Shown: piece by piece, positions 36,701-47,137 of the stretch | How the letters are laid out: each line of letters opens with the position of its first letter | How positions within the stretch are numbered: the first letter of the stretch is position 1 | From: Viscum album | Taxonomy: Eukaryota > Streptophyta > Magnoliopsida > Santalales > Viscaceae | Direction: 5' to 3' | DNA length: 64,000 bases | Assembly: GCA_963277665.1 (NCBI GenBank) | Contig: OY728130.1 | Span: 1,367,708,393 to 1,367,772,392, forward strand | Position numbers and translations under genes: made by a program | The notes under the pieces: generated by a model | The model's input: only the letters and a program-made list of their open reading frames with translations | Told to the model about the DNA's origin: nothing | The model's database searches: none

Positions 36701-36759
36701 TCCCTATGTGATGTATTATAATAAATGAAATTTCATTGATAAAATTCTGGGTCTATTCA
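33705..36759 (-). repeat. E1 5' LTR
   Basis: 3,055 bp, homologous along its whole length to 25871-28957 but with many substitutions and small indels. Its outer end reads TGAATAGACCC on the minus strand against TGTAACGACTC in the other copy. Next to its inner edge 'tgctctga' (33690-33697) is the remnant of the tRNA-Met primer site. Confidence 0.85.
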
Positions 36760-36764
36760 GATGA
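36760..36764 (+). repeat. E1 target-site duplication, right copy (GATGA)
   Basis: Matches 25866-25870. Confidence 0.88.
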
Positions 36765-39132
36765 AGTCTCCACCATCGTTCATCCTCCTCTAATGGTTCC
36801 TTGTTTTTGGGTCTCTGCATTCTTGAATTTACTCTATTACAGCCCACATAGGTCATGTTCTAATGACATCTAGTGCATGGTGTTGTGTTTTAGTTTTTTT
36901 GTTTCCCAAGTTTTTTTTTCTGGTTTTTCTTAAACCTCCTATGCCCCGTTGTCCTATCCCCATCACACGTGTCCCCATTTTGGTTATGCTTGTCAGCTTC
37001 AAGGATGATTTGGGATGGTGCTAGGGATCCTTTAGCAGAGTAATTGATCTTATGGTGTTTCTTTTAGCCTAGTTTATCAATTTTTTTGGTTTCTCCCCCA
37101 TCCCATTAAAATGGGGGGAGGCATACACCAGTTCCCTCTACCCCTCATTTCATGGAGTCACTTGCATGTTCCCCATTAACCATTTTTAAAGGGGACATTT
37201 TGAATATAAAAAATATATTTTAGGCTAATAAAATGGGGTGGTTATCTAAGTGAACTATAAATTAGATAAATAAAGTGTAGGGTATTGAAATGGTAGAGAG
37301 ATAGTGATCAATATTTTTAGGCAAGGGTCATACAAAAGTTTCATTAATATGAAAAATTTATGTATCAACTTAGAAGAGAAAGATAATGAATAGGTCCTAT
37401 CAGGGACTTCGTAGATAATCCATAGGATGTTTGATATTTATATGGAAAGCTATATAATTTGAGCAACCCAAAACCTACCTCATAATTACCCTTTTTTCTA
37501 TAAATCCTCAATACCCCTTATATTTTAGGTTAATATAATTGGGTTGTGATTTATTTGGTTATATTAAAATGGTTTTGGTTATGATTTCTTTCATTATGAA
37601 AGTGCTTGGTTTTGGTAATGATTTCTATTAGGTATGATGAAGCTTTGAGTTAGAATGTTTTTTTATTGTCGAATTTAGTATGGAATTGCTTATATTAAAT
37701 TAGTTACATGATGTTTGGGGGTATAGAATGGTTCATGTATCATATGGATTTAAAACTAATAATTTAGTTTTAGACCATGTGTAATATGATTAAATGGGAA
37801 TATTGGGTATAGGTTTGATTGATTTTTCTTATGAATTATGAAAATGGAATATTTAGTTGTTGATTTTCCATGAAATTTAAGACATTTTATAAAGAAACAA
37901 GTGATAGAATGAGTAAAAATCATTAAAAATGTTTCAAGAAGCTAGCCCACACCTCTAATAGATGGGTTTTAGTGTGTAAAGTGTTTTGGGAATGTTTAAA
38001 GTTATAATATTAAATACATGGATCAACTGGGTATTTACAATAGATGCATGGTCTACTGGAAAAAAATTCATGGTTAATTTACATTATTTATTTTTATTAA
38101 TCCATGTACACAATATTATTATTATTTTGATCTATTTTGTATCATTAGGAATGGTTTGAGTGTCACCCACAAAAATTTCAAATTTAAAACAGATTCATGT
38201 CAGACACATACAAGATTACAAGATAGTGGAATAATTTTATAAAGCTTATTATAATCTCCCCTAACTATACATGTGGTATGGATTTTATTAAGAATGAGAA
38301 TACTCTTTTGGATATACATGTGAAGGTTTTGACTACTAGATGTGGGAGATAGATTATATTGATCCATTTCATTATTAGAGGTGAAATCAGAATGTTTTTA
38401 GATATCAATGATGTGAAATCCATGATAATAAATGTTTTTGGAATGTTTTGTTAATGGAAACTATTTGTGGTGTTTCTAAGAAAATTTAATAGAGGTTTTG
38501 GATATTGTAGGATATGTAAAATATACCTAATATTGATAACTCTACTATTTTTAAAATATGGGTTCATTATTGGGTTATTGTAAAAATATATTTGTTGGTA
38601 TTCCAATAATACATAGTCTTGAATAATCTATAGAAAAAGGGGTTAACAAAGAATACAAATTAACTTCTATCATCAATAACAGTTTCATCTATTAGTTTCA
38701 TGAAGTTACAAGTTCTTTGAACTTGTGTCAAAATCTAGTGAATACATGACCTTGTATGTTCTGAGGAATGATATTTTGCAAAAATTTAGAAATCCAGTTT
38801 ATAATTAAATGAAAATCAAGAATAATAATTTTCAAGGGAGGTCTTATATCCAATAATAAATAATTTTTTTTACCAACATATATATTACCACCTGTTTGTC
38901 CCATAAAACATCAAATCAAGAACCTGTACTAATAGCCACATGTTTACCCAAGGTTTTTTATTTTCATGTCACCCTTGTGTAAAATGGTAACTTTTTAGGA
39001 ATCATAACTAATAACATTAAAATTTTGGTTTCATCTTATTAGAATTATCTATAACTTTCTCCTTTTATTATGAATATATTATGTGTATTTTTTTGTAAAA
39101 AATTAATATTTCATGAACCTAATAGGATTAAT
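36765..39132 (+). other. CACTA 5' transcribed/untranslated region, no gene recognised
   Basis: It continues the intron-like sequence cut by E1. 36765-37160 is C/T-rich and could hold a further exon ('tattacag' acceptor-like site at about 36835-36842). The rest is AT-rich with many stops in all frames. Nothing specific is identified before the transposase N-terminus at 39133. Confidence 0.45.
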
Positions 39133-42100
39133 ATGAATCAAAAATGGATGCACACTAATCTTATGAAAAAAGAGTATAAAGATGGATTTAAGAGTTTATC
39201 AAGTTTTCAATAGAGCATGCATATGACCCTTCTAAAATCCTTTTCCATGTTTATGTTGTTGTTATTCAAGAAAATTTAGTCTCAAAGAGTTGGAGGACCA
39301 TTTTATTTTCATGGAATAGATCAGAGCTATAAATGTTGGACTAAACATGGGGAAAACTAAAAGTTCACACCAATTGGGATGATACCACGGTTTATGGATC
39401 ATTTGATATGAATAATAGTGTAAATGATGACATAGATCATATGTAATAAATGAAAATGAAGATTTAACATAACCTTTGTGATTATCAAAAGTTATTTGAG
39501 AAGTTAAATAGATGTTCTAAGAGACCATTGTATACCATTTTTACTAAATAAACAACATTTTCGACTATATTTAAGTTATATAATTTGAAAGATGGAAGTG
39601 GATGGAGTGACACCAGCTTTACATAACTACTTGGCCTCCTAAATGATATGATACCAAAAGAAAATGAACTTAATTTTTTAATATATGATTCTAAATGAAT
39701 GTTATGTTCAATGGTAATGATCTCTAAAAAAATACATGTTTTTCCAAATGATTGCATATTGTTTATCAAGGACAATGAATCAATCATAAAATTCCATAAT
39801 TGTGGCGTGAATTGATACAAAAAAGATAAATCAAGTCCTTAAAAAGTTTTATGGAACTTTTCTATCATTCCATTATTTAGAAGACTATATGGATTTCAGG
39901 AAACCATAAAAAATTGGCATGGTATACAGATAAAATAATTAAAGATGAGAAACCACATCATCCAGCAGACTCTCCTCAGTGGAAGAAAATTGATTATGAG
40001 TATCTGGAATTTGGAAATTAGCTAAGAAACTTCAGTTTTGCATTATATATAGATGGAATAAATCCTTTTGTTGTGTATATTAGTACTCTCGGTACATGAA
40101 CAGTTATGTTGGTGAATTATAATTCTCCTCCATGGTTATGCATGAAGCGCAACTACATTATATTGTGTCTGTTTATATCAGGACCAAAACAACCTGGTAA
40201 TGATATTGATTTCTATTTTGGATCCATTGATAGAATATCTAAAATCAACGTGGGATACATGTTTTTATAATGTATGATTCCCATAAAAGTGAATAATTGA
40301 TATTTACGTCCATGTTGTATAGGATGATAAAAAAATTTATTACTTATAGAAATTTTTTAGGCTATAGAATTAAAAGAATTTTGGGGTGTTCCATTTGTGA
40401 ATAATGAACACACTCAGTTCAGTTGAGATATTTTTTGAAGACTATGTTTTTAGGACATTGGGAATTTTTTACTTAATGAGATAAATACTGATCCTAGATG
40501 ACAAAATTTGATGGGAATACCAAACAAGGTTCAACACTTTCTCCACTAATGGGTGATCAACTATTCTATAAATTAAAATATATTGACACTATTTATAGTA
40601 AACCATTTCAAAAAACATTATGAAATCAGGTTGGAAAAATTGAACAATTTTTTTTGAATTATCGTACAAGAATTTTTTATACATCAGACATTTTCTTGAT
40701 GTCATGAATATAGAAAAATATATATGATTGTGTTATTATCATGTTACTAAATGTTCCTGGTAAAAAATATGGCATCAAGTCTTGGTTGGACATGATTGAT
40801 ATGGGGATAAGGGAATAGTTGGTGTTGGTGAACAGTAAAATTCATACTTTTCTTCATTTAGTAGCTTACACTCTATCCAGACAAAAAAAATCAATTTTTC
40901 ATTTTCCTTAATGGTGTAAAAGTTTCATAGGGGTATTCATGAAATACCAATAATGTTGTGTCAAAGACTAATTTGAATTTATAGGGACTAAAATCACATG
41001 ATTTCTATGTTTTGATTAAATATTTGATACCCATCACTTTACGTTTCATTCTTACTAAAAATGTACAACATAAATTTGAATCCATATGCAGTAATTTTAT
41101 ATACTTGGTGAAGTTTCCAATCATCAATAAGGAGGTTACAGTCATATTATGTAAATTAGGTATATTCTTTCCATTATCATTCTTTGATATAATGGTCCAC
41201 TTGATGGTTTACTTGGTTTGATAGGTTCAACTACATGGTCATTTCCATTATAGATGGATGTATCCTGTCGAATGGTATATGAATATTTTGAAATTGTATG
41301 TCCTGAATTGAAGTCAGTTAGAAGGTTGTATTGTAGAATGATATATCATTAAATAATTTGTTGAATTATGTACTGATTACCTATCAGATTTTGATAGAAT
41401 CGGTCTCCTAAAGTATCATCACAGCAGATACCTTATGGGTAAAGGGATTTATAGAAGAGATGTTGTTACAATTACCATCATAGAGTGGGAGAAATATCAC
41501 CTTTACATTTTACATAATAGTAAATATGTTGATCTATATGTTGAAGCTCACAAAGAAATTCTTATACATCTTAATCCATCAAGGGATGAAGGTTGGATAT
41601 CAAATACACATAATCAATAGTTTATAGGATGGTTTTGATATCATATTTATATGGAATTATCTGAAAATATGAATTCAATTTCTGAAATACTTCAATAGAT
41701 AGACATGGGACCAAATTAAAATGTTATATCTTACATTGTTTTTTCAATTAATGGTTATATGATATATAAAAAAGAACACGATGACCAAAGTATGATGAAA
41801 AATAGCAAAGTTACGCTTATGGAATAAGCGATGCACATATCTAGTTCCAAGTATAAAAATAAAATTTATTCAAATATGTCATATTTCAGTATCATCAAAA
41901 AAATATACAAGTTGGATTATATAACATTTCAAGTGCTGATTTTCCATTACAAATGGATTGAAAATAGGAGTGTAATGAAAGTTGATAAAATGGAATTTTT
42001 GAAGGTGAATTTCAGTGTGGAAGGGTAAAAAGATGATCCATTCATAATGTCATCACAAGAAGTGAAGGTATTTTATGTTTCATATCCAATAAATAAAAAT

Positions 42101-42247
42101 TGGTCAATTGTCTTGTTGGTGACCAAAACAACTGTAGGATCAGATGAAAATTCAATCAAGGATGACCCTTTCATTGAGAGATTACAATCATTTCATAGTG
42201 GTCCCAATGTAGAAAATGTCTTATATGTTATAAGGGACTACAAATAG
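39133..42247 (+). pseudogene. CACTA transposase (tnp2 / DUF4218 / DUF4216), decayed
   Basis: The N-terminal transposase-associated domain lies at 39133-39345: M-N-Q-K-W-M-H-T-N-L-M-K-K-E-Y-K-D-G, then P-C-L-C-C-C-Y-S in another frame, then H-G-I-D-Q-S-Y-K-C-W-T-K-H-G-E. The first Cys of that zinc cluster has become Phe. The tnp2 domain covers about 39490-40820, including A-L-Y-I-D-G-I-N-P-F from 40040, Y-N-S-P-P-W-L-C-M-K-R near 40118, and G-P-K-Q-P-G-N-D-I-D from 40181. The DUF4218 part is 41012-41340 (F-F-D-I-M-V-H-L). A bridge follows at 41435-41620 (E-W-E-K-Y-H-L-Y-I-L-H-N), then DUF4216 at about 41720-42150 (V-F-Y-V-S-Y-P-I-N-K-N-W). Frameshifts and stops are frequent. The domain order is that of En/Spm TNPD-type proteins, which cut and join the element ends. 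Confidence 0.88.
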
Positions 42248-42479
42248 GGGATTTAGATTCTCGATAGAGGATTCAAATCCCTTTAACTTTTAAGGGAAAG
42301 AATGATATTTCAATGAGTTGGTTAAAGTGTTTTTTAATACACTAATTTTTTCCTTGTAATCTTTTGTGTTCTATACTTTAGTTACATAATCTAAATTAAT
42401 TTTTGTACTACTCATGAAAACAATGATTCTGCACATAATGATATTACCAATATCAGGGAAGAATAGGTGGTTGATTTTA

Positions 42480-45400
42480 AAACTACAGAATTATTAGGGT
42501 ATTAATACCATGTTGATGAAAAAAACAAGAACGACGCAGTATCACAGTGTTGAATAAAATTATCTAGGAAATAATTAAGGGTATAAAATTTGAGGTTGGG
42601 TGGAATCAACATGTCCAACCTATTAACCCCAACAATTCAATGTCCACTAGTTATGTTAGGGTCACAATGAGGATGAATATTCTAATTGATGTAGATTTTT
42701 GGCACCATGTACAACTTATAATGAAGTAAAACCTTTGGTAAGATATAAAGGTAATGTTATGATATACTTTTTCTATTTTACTAAAAATATATATAATGAA
42801 ACATTGATTTAATTTTCATTATTCCTTACATATTTCATTTATTTTAAATGACTTACATAAGAAATATTTATTAATGGATTCTAGAAAATCCCATAGATTC
42901 TTCTAGACTCCTCTTACCAAGTTTCATCTAAGGGATCTTAAGGGGAAAGTAAAGCCCCACTCACCAGTTACTTATGAAAAAATTATAAAGTATGAAACAC
43001 AGAATAATTTCATCAGTCATTATGATGAGAAATCATTTTAGATGCATTGTAATCAATAATATATTATTTGAAATTATTTATTTTATCAAATTTGATTAAA
43101 TTTTTTTAATTTATGAAACTAAAAGGGAGTTATGAAAATAAACAACATGAATTAAAACAAATGTACCCCTATCACAAAGTAAGGATGGGGTATGCTTCAC
43201 TGGAGAAGAAAATGGCATGTATTTTAAATAAAAAATAAATTTTTTATGTGATATGAAACAACATATGTTCCTTTGTATATATGCATATTGATCAATCAAA
43301 ATCTGAAGCCACTTCCATCCCATGTCATGTGTTATAGAAGTAGGGCCACATAAATAAGGAGGGTAAAATAGTTGATGAAAACACAAAAGAAGTCTTGGAA
43401 ACATGTATAAGTATGATATAATAGTAATTAATTTGGATTTATAATACTATTTCATAAAAATAACTATTTATATTCATATTTTTATATGGTTTATAAATAA
43501 TAATCGGTAGTGACCGTACTAGAAGAAAAACTACTTTCAGTATATTTTAAGAGGCCAAAACAATATGGTTGTGTTAGAGGTGTCAGTTTTAGAGTTTCTA
43601 TTTGAATATATTTTGAGAATAAAAAATGGAAAGAAGATATATATAAATTATGAAAGGATTACATGAAAAAATAGATGGTTTTCAAGATATTATTATCCAG
43701 TCTAGTTTGGAAAACCAATATATGCAAAAGGATCAAAGAGAACCGATAGTGAAAAAAAGATCAAAACATGAAAAACCAAATGACCCCACTAGATTTGAGG
43801 ATATTCATTCCCACCAACCATATACCTTACATGAGGTAATCAATTTTTTCATTACTCTTTCTCCTAAATGTGAATCAAACAAATTCTAATAACTTTATAT
43901 TACTAAAATTATATAGGGTAAAGTTGTATGTGATTTATATATATCAACACCCATGAAACACCTTGTTGTGAGGGGTTCCATGTAAAATATACCATAGGAA
44001 ATTCTACAAAACAATGATCTCCCAAAAGATCACATGATAGTGGGGATTGAATTAACTGAAGAGTTGATTGTTGAGTTTCTCATTCCACTTGATGATATGG
44101 ATATTAAAATGGTCAATGATTCTATTGGAACTTTCATAGCATGGCCATCTAATCTTATAAAGATGTATGAGGTATGTCCTTAACAAAAATTATCAAATGA
44201 AAAACCTATAACAGTTGATAAAAAAAGTTCTAAAGTGAGGTATGGTATTATAGACAGATAAAAAATGGGGAAACGAAAGGTTGAATCAAGTCAATCTAGT
44301 GAATTGGCCGAGAAAACAAAAATAACTTTTGGACATACCTTCTCCCTACTAGTTCCACTACAACATATATTATCATTACAACTTCATGCATACACCACAT
44401 TTAAAGATGGAGATGTTCCCTACATTCCATATAAATAAGAAATATTTAGAACTATCATTATATACATGGGTGGTCTTGAGAGTATAAATGAGATTCTCAA
44501 GTTTGAATGGATGGGAGTCTTAGTTGTGAATACCTACATAAGGTAAATTTTCATAATATTTATTTCCACAAAATGATCTAATATGTTCATTAAAGTTAAC
44601 AACTATTCATATTTTCTATAGGTGTTTATATTAATTATATATAAAGGGAAACCCATGTAAAGTATGGTTTGGATTCATTAATCCTTGTATTATTTCTATA
44701 GAAGAAATTTCATTAGAGTTGAAAGAACTTGATAAGAAAATGGATGAGCTAGATGATATTTTTAAAAAGAAAATAACAGACAATATACTCTTTTTTATTC
44801 CTACAATGCAGGGGTAAAACTTTTGAATATAATCATATAAAATATATTTTTATTTTTTCATTACTTATTTATTTTTTTAGGAAACACTAGAATCTAATCA
44901 CAATCAATTTGGATAACTGAAATATTTATCTTCTTGGATCCAATGCATGGTTTTCCATCAAACTGAACACACATGATGTGTATTGTGAATTTTTAATGCA
45001 TTATAATCAACATTTTATAGATAAAATTAAAATTTTATGTTTCAGTTTTTTCTTTAACAAGAATTTTGTTATGATAGGGTGATATGTAAATATAGACTAA
45101 ATCATGGTATGAGCTCAGTGACTGAAAATAAGAAGCCTAAAAATTACTTCAAATGAAAAAATATTTATCTATCAAAATATATTTCAAAACAATTTACTTA
45201 TTTTGGTCAATGTTTTTATAGTGTCCAATGTAAAATAACAACAAAAATTGTGGATATTATGTTTGAAAATTTATGAAATATATCATATACCATCAAAATA
45301 CTAGCATCCCTGAACAGGTAATTTCTAAAGGTAATTAAAATTGCATTAAAAATATTTCTTAATCATTTGTTTGTCTATATTTTCTTAGTACTACCAAGAT

Positions 45401-45660
45401 TTCCAAAAATGTACATACTCAAAAGAATAAGTAAATTTGTTTAGAGATGAGTGGGAAACATACATGTTGTCAGAATGTTTATTGACATCAAATTTAGGTG
45501 ATTACCTACTATGTTTATGATATATTATGGGCTATGACCTTAGAGATACACTTGTTATGTGAATCATTTGTGTTAGAATGCTTATATAATATTTTTGATC
45601 TATTTCACAAGTAGAATTATAATGGAGGAAAATGATTTGTTTATAAATGAATGAGAAGAA
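42480..45660 (+). pseudogene. Second CACTA gene: Ptta/En-Spm domain, DUF8039 and C48-type peptidase, decayed
   Basis: Near 42575-42760 the frame G-I-K-F-E-V-G-W-N-Q...Q-P-I-N matches the start of plant Ptta/En-Spm transposase proteins, and about 42880-43400 continues it (H-K-V-R-M-G-Y-A-S-L-E-K-K-M). 43650-43889 is an open linker. About 43915-44180 resembles DUF8039 (H-M-I-V-G-I-E-L...F-I-A-W-P-S-N-L-I). About 44340-45460 resembles a Ulp1-like C48 cysteine peptidase: F-L-D-P-M-H-G in one frame near 44930, and the Cys box N-C-G-Y-Y-V with its Cys at 45249-45251, directly followed by an in-frame TGA (45264). The role in transposition is unknown; SUMO-protease-like domains recur in plant CACTA and MULE genes. 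The many stops and frame changes show that this copy is inactive. Possible introns are not resolved. Confidence 0.68.
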
Positions 45661-45816
45661 TACATTGCGTCAAAATGTATACATACATAATTAACATGTG
45701 ACTTCTTACTACTTATTTAGGTAATTTTCTCATCATTTTATCTACTTTTTTATTTAATTTTCTTATATTTTTTATCTGATGCTTATTTTTTAAAATTTAC
45801 ACATTAGTTCAAAACA

Positions 45817-45821
45817 CACGT
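45817..45821 (+). repeat. Target-site duplication of the solo LTR, left copy (CACGT)
   Basis: CACGT before the LTR and again at 47138-47142 after it. Removing the insertion restores a continuous unit of the 178-bp array. Confidence 0.9.
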
Positions 45822-46540
45822 TGTAGGGTCGGAAGAAAAGCGAGGACGAAGGGAATGATGGCAAGAGGGGGGTGAATTGCCTTTTAAAAATAATTAACAA
45901 ATTAAAAGTCAAATATCAAAGTGCAGCGGAAATAAAGAAGCAATCACACAAGAACTTGATAACGGAGTTCGGCCAAAACCCGGCCTACGTCTCCGCTCCC
46001 AACTCAACCGTTGAGAGATTCCTACCGCTTGCTTTTCAATGGTTGTAGCAAGAAACCCACTAGGCTTTGAGGTAGCACTAGGACCTATTACAGCTTGCTT
46101 TTAGTGGTTGAGCAAGAACCCAATGCTTTTAGTGGTTAAGCAATAACCCACTAGCCTTTTTACGGGTGAAGGCTAGCTCACCGATCTCAAGCCTTTTACA
46201 AGGTAAGGCTTGTGAACCTCTTCACACCTTAGTGGTGGTGTGAGAACCCAAAGAAAGAGGGGATGAAGAAAAGGTTGGGGTTTGTAAGCACAAACCCAAA
46301 ATTAAAGCTCAAAATAAATATACAATAAAAAACCGTATATGAGAAGCCTTGGGCGCCTTTGATTGGATGGAGATGTTGAAGGCCGCTTCCAAGCTTCTTT
46401 GGAGGAGCTCCTTGGATGTGGAATTGGATAGAGCACTTGGGGTTCCCTTGGAGGAATGCACCGGAGGTACGCCAAATGATCAACAAGGTGTCCGTGGGCT
46501 TCCGTATAGTTCCGGTTAGTGTCCGGGGCTTCCTTGGCCT

Positions 46541-46550
46541 TTATTTATAG
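46541..46550 (-). promoter_or_regulatory. TATA box of the solo LTR
   Basis: CTATAAATAA on the minus strand, just downstream (in LTR sense) of the palindromic repeats. The layout matches the SIRE LTR at 10223, where repeats also precede the TATA element. Confidence 0.65.
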
Positions 46551-46654
46551 GCATGGAACCCTTGGGGAGGCTTCGGAGCCGTTGGAGAGGCTTAGAGAGC
46601 CGTTGGGAGGCTTTTGGAGTTGACTGGTCAAAGCCAACGGCTAGTTTGACCAGT

Positions 46655-46985
46655 GCTACCGGCTGACCGGTGCAGGGCCACCGGCTGGCCGGTGCCTTGA
46701 CAGTGGCTGAGAAGTCTGGACCAGGCTCCACCGGTCGACCGGTACATCTCCACCGGCTGGCCGGTGCCTTGGTAGAGAAGAAGAGTCTTGATCCAGGCTC
46801 CACCGGTCGACCGGTGAGGAGCCACCGGCTGGCCGGTGGAAAGACAGTAGATTGCACTATTTGGGCTGGATGCCACAGGTCGACCGGTGGCAGAGCCACC
46901 GGTCGACCGGTGGGGAGGCAGTAGCTACCCCTTGAGTCTGGGTGCCACCGGCTGGCCGGTGGTGAAGCCACCGGTCGGCCGGTGG
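46655..46985 (-). repeat. Palindromic ACCGGTCGACCGGT / CCGGCTGGCCGG array
   Basis: About twelve copies of a 12-14 base palindrome or near-palindrome, CCACCGGTCGACCGGTGG or CCACCGGCTGGCCGGTGC, spaced 20-60 bases apart in U3. ACCGGTCGACCGGT is a perfect 14-base palindrome and contains CG and CNG sites, the main plant methylation contexts. Confidence 0.9.
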
Positions 46986-47137
46986 ACTGAATTTCAGTCC
47001 ATTTCTGCCTCTTCCTTGGTCAACTTCTTGGCAATCAAATGCCTATCAACACAAACACTTAAAACACAATGTTAGATAAAAATGAAAGTGATTGTGATCA
47101 TGAAAATCAAACAACGAGAGGTTCGAGATGTACAACA

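Larger units (their letters stand above)
25871..36759 (-). mobile_element. Ty3/gypsy element E1 (Tekay/Del-like), complete structure, decayed
   Basis: A 10,889-bp minus-strand element bounded by a perfect 5-bp TSD GATGA. Its LTRs are 25871-28957 (3') and 33705-36759 (5'), with a PPT at 28958-28970 and a degenerate primer site near 33690-33702. The internal 4.75 kb carries gag and pol remnants in gypsy order (protease, RT, RNase H, integrase). The LTRs differ by many substitutions and small indels, so the insertion is old. On its own strand the element begins TG (5' LTR now TGAATAG, 3' LTR TGTAACG) and both LTRs end TA rather than CA. Confidence 0.88.
45822..47137 (-). mobile_element. Solo LTR of a Sirevirus-like copia element
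   Basis: 1,316 bp. On the minus strand it begins TGTTGTACATC and ends CTTCCGACCCTACA, much like the SIRE LTR here (TGTTG...CCGACCAACA). It also shares a 'caattcaccccccctcttg' stretch near its end. A perfect CACGT TSD flanks it and no internal region is present, so it is the product of LTR-LTR recombination. It has a minus-strand TATA box and a GC-rich palindromic array. It is a different family from the element at 10223, and its GC content is far above that of its surroundings. The two antisense 80-150 codon frames inside it come from the palindromic array. Confidence 0.9.

Noticed and set aside
39485..39820. 111-codon minus-strand frame
   Set aside because: It is antisense to the tnp2 domain, whose motifs are readable on the + strand.
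41831..42247. Two adjacent 65-66 codon frames that look like small genes
   Set aside because: They are open fragments of the DUF4216 part of the CACTA transposase pseudogene and were merged with it.
43111..43404. 97-codon minus-strand frame
   Set aside because: The + strand of this stretch carries the Ptta/En-Spm-like motif of the second CACTA gene.
46516..46971. 151-codon minus-strand frame and others inside the solo LTR
   Set aside because: Pro/Arg-rich translation of the palindromic array within an LTR; several frames are open only because the DNA is GC-rich.
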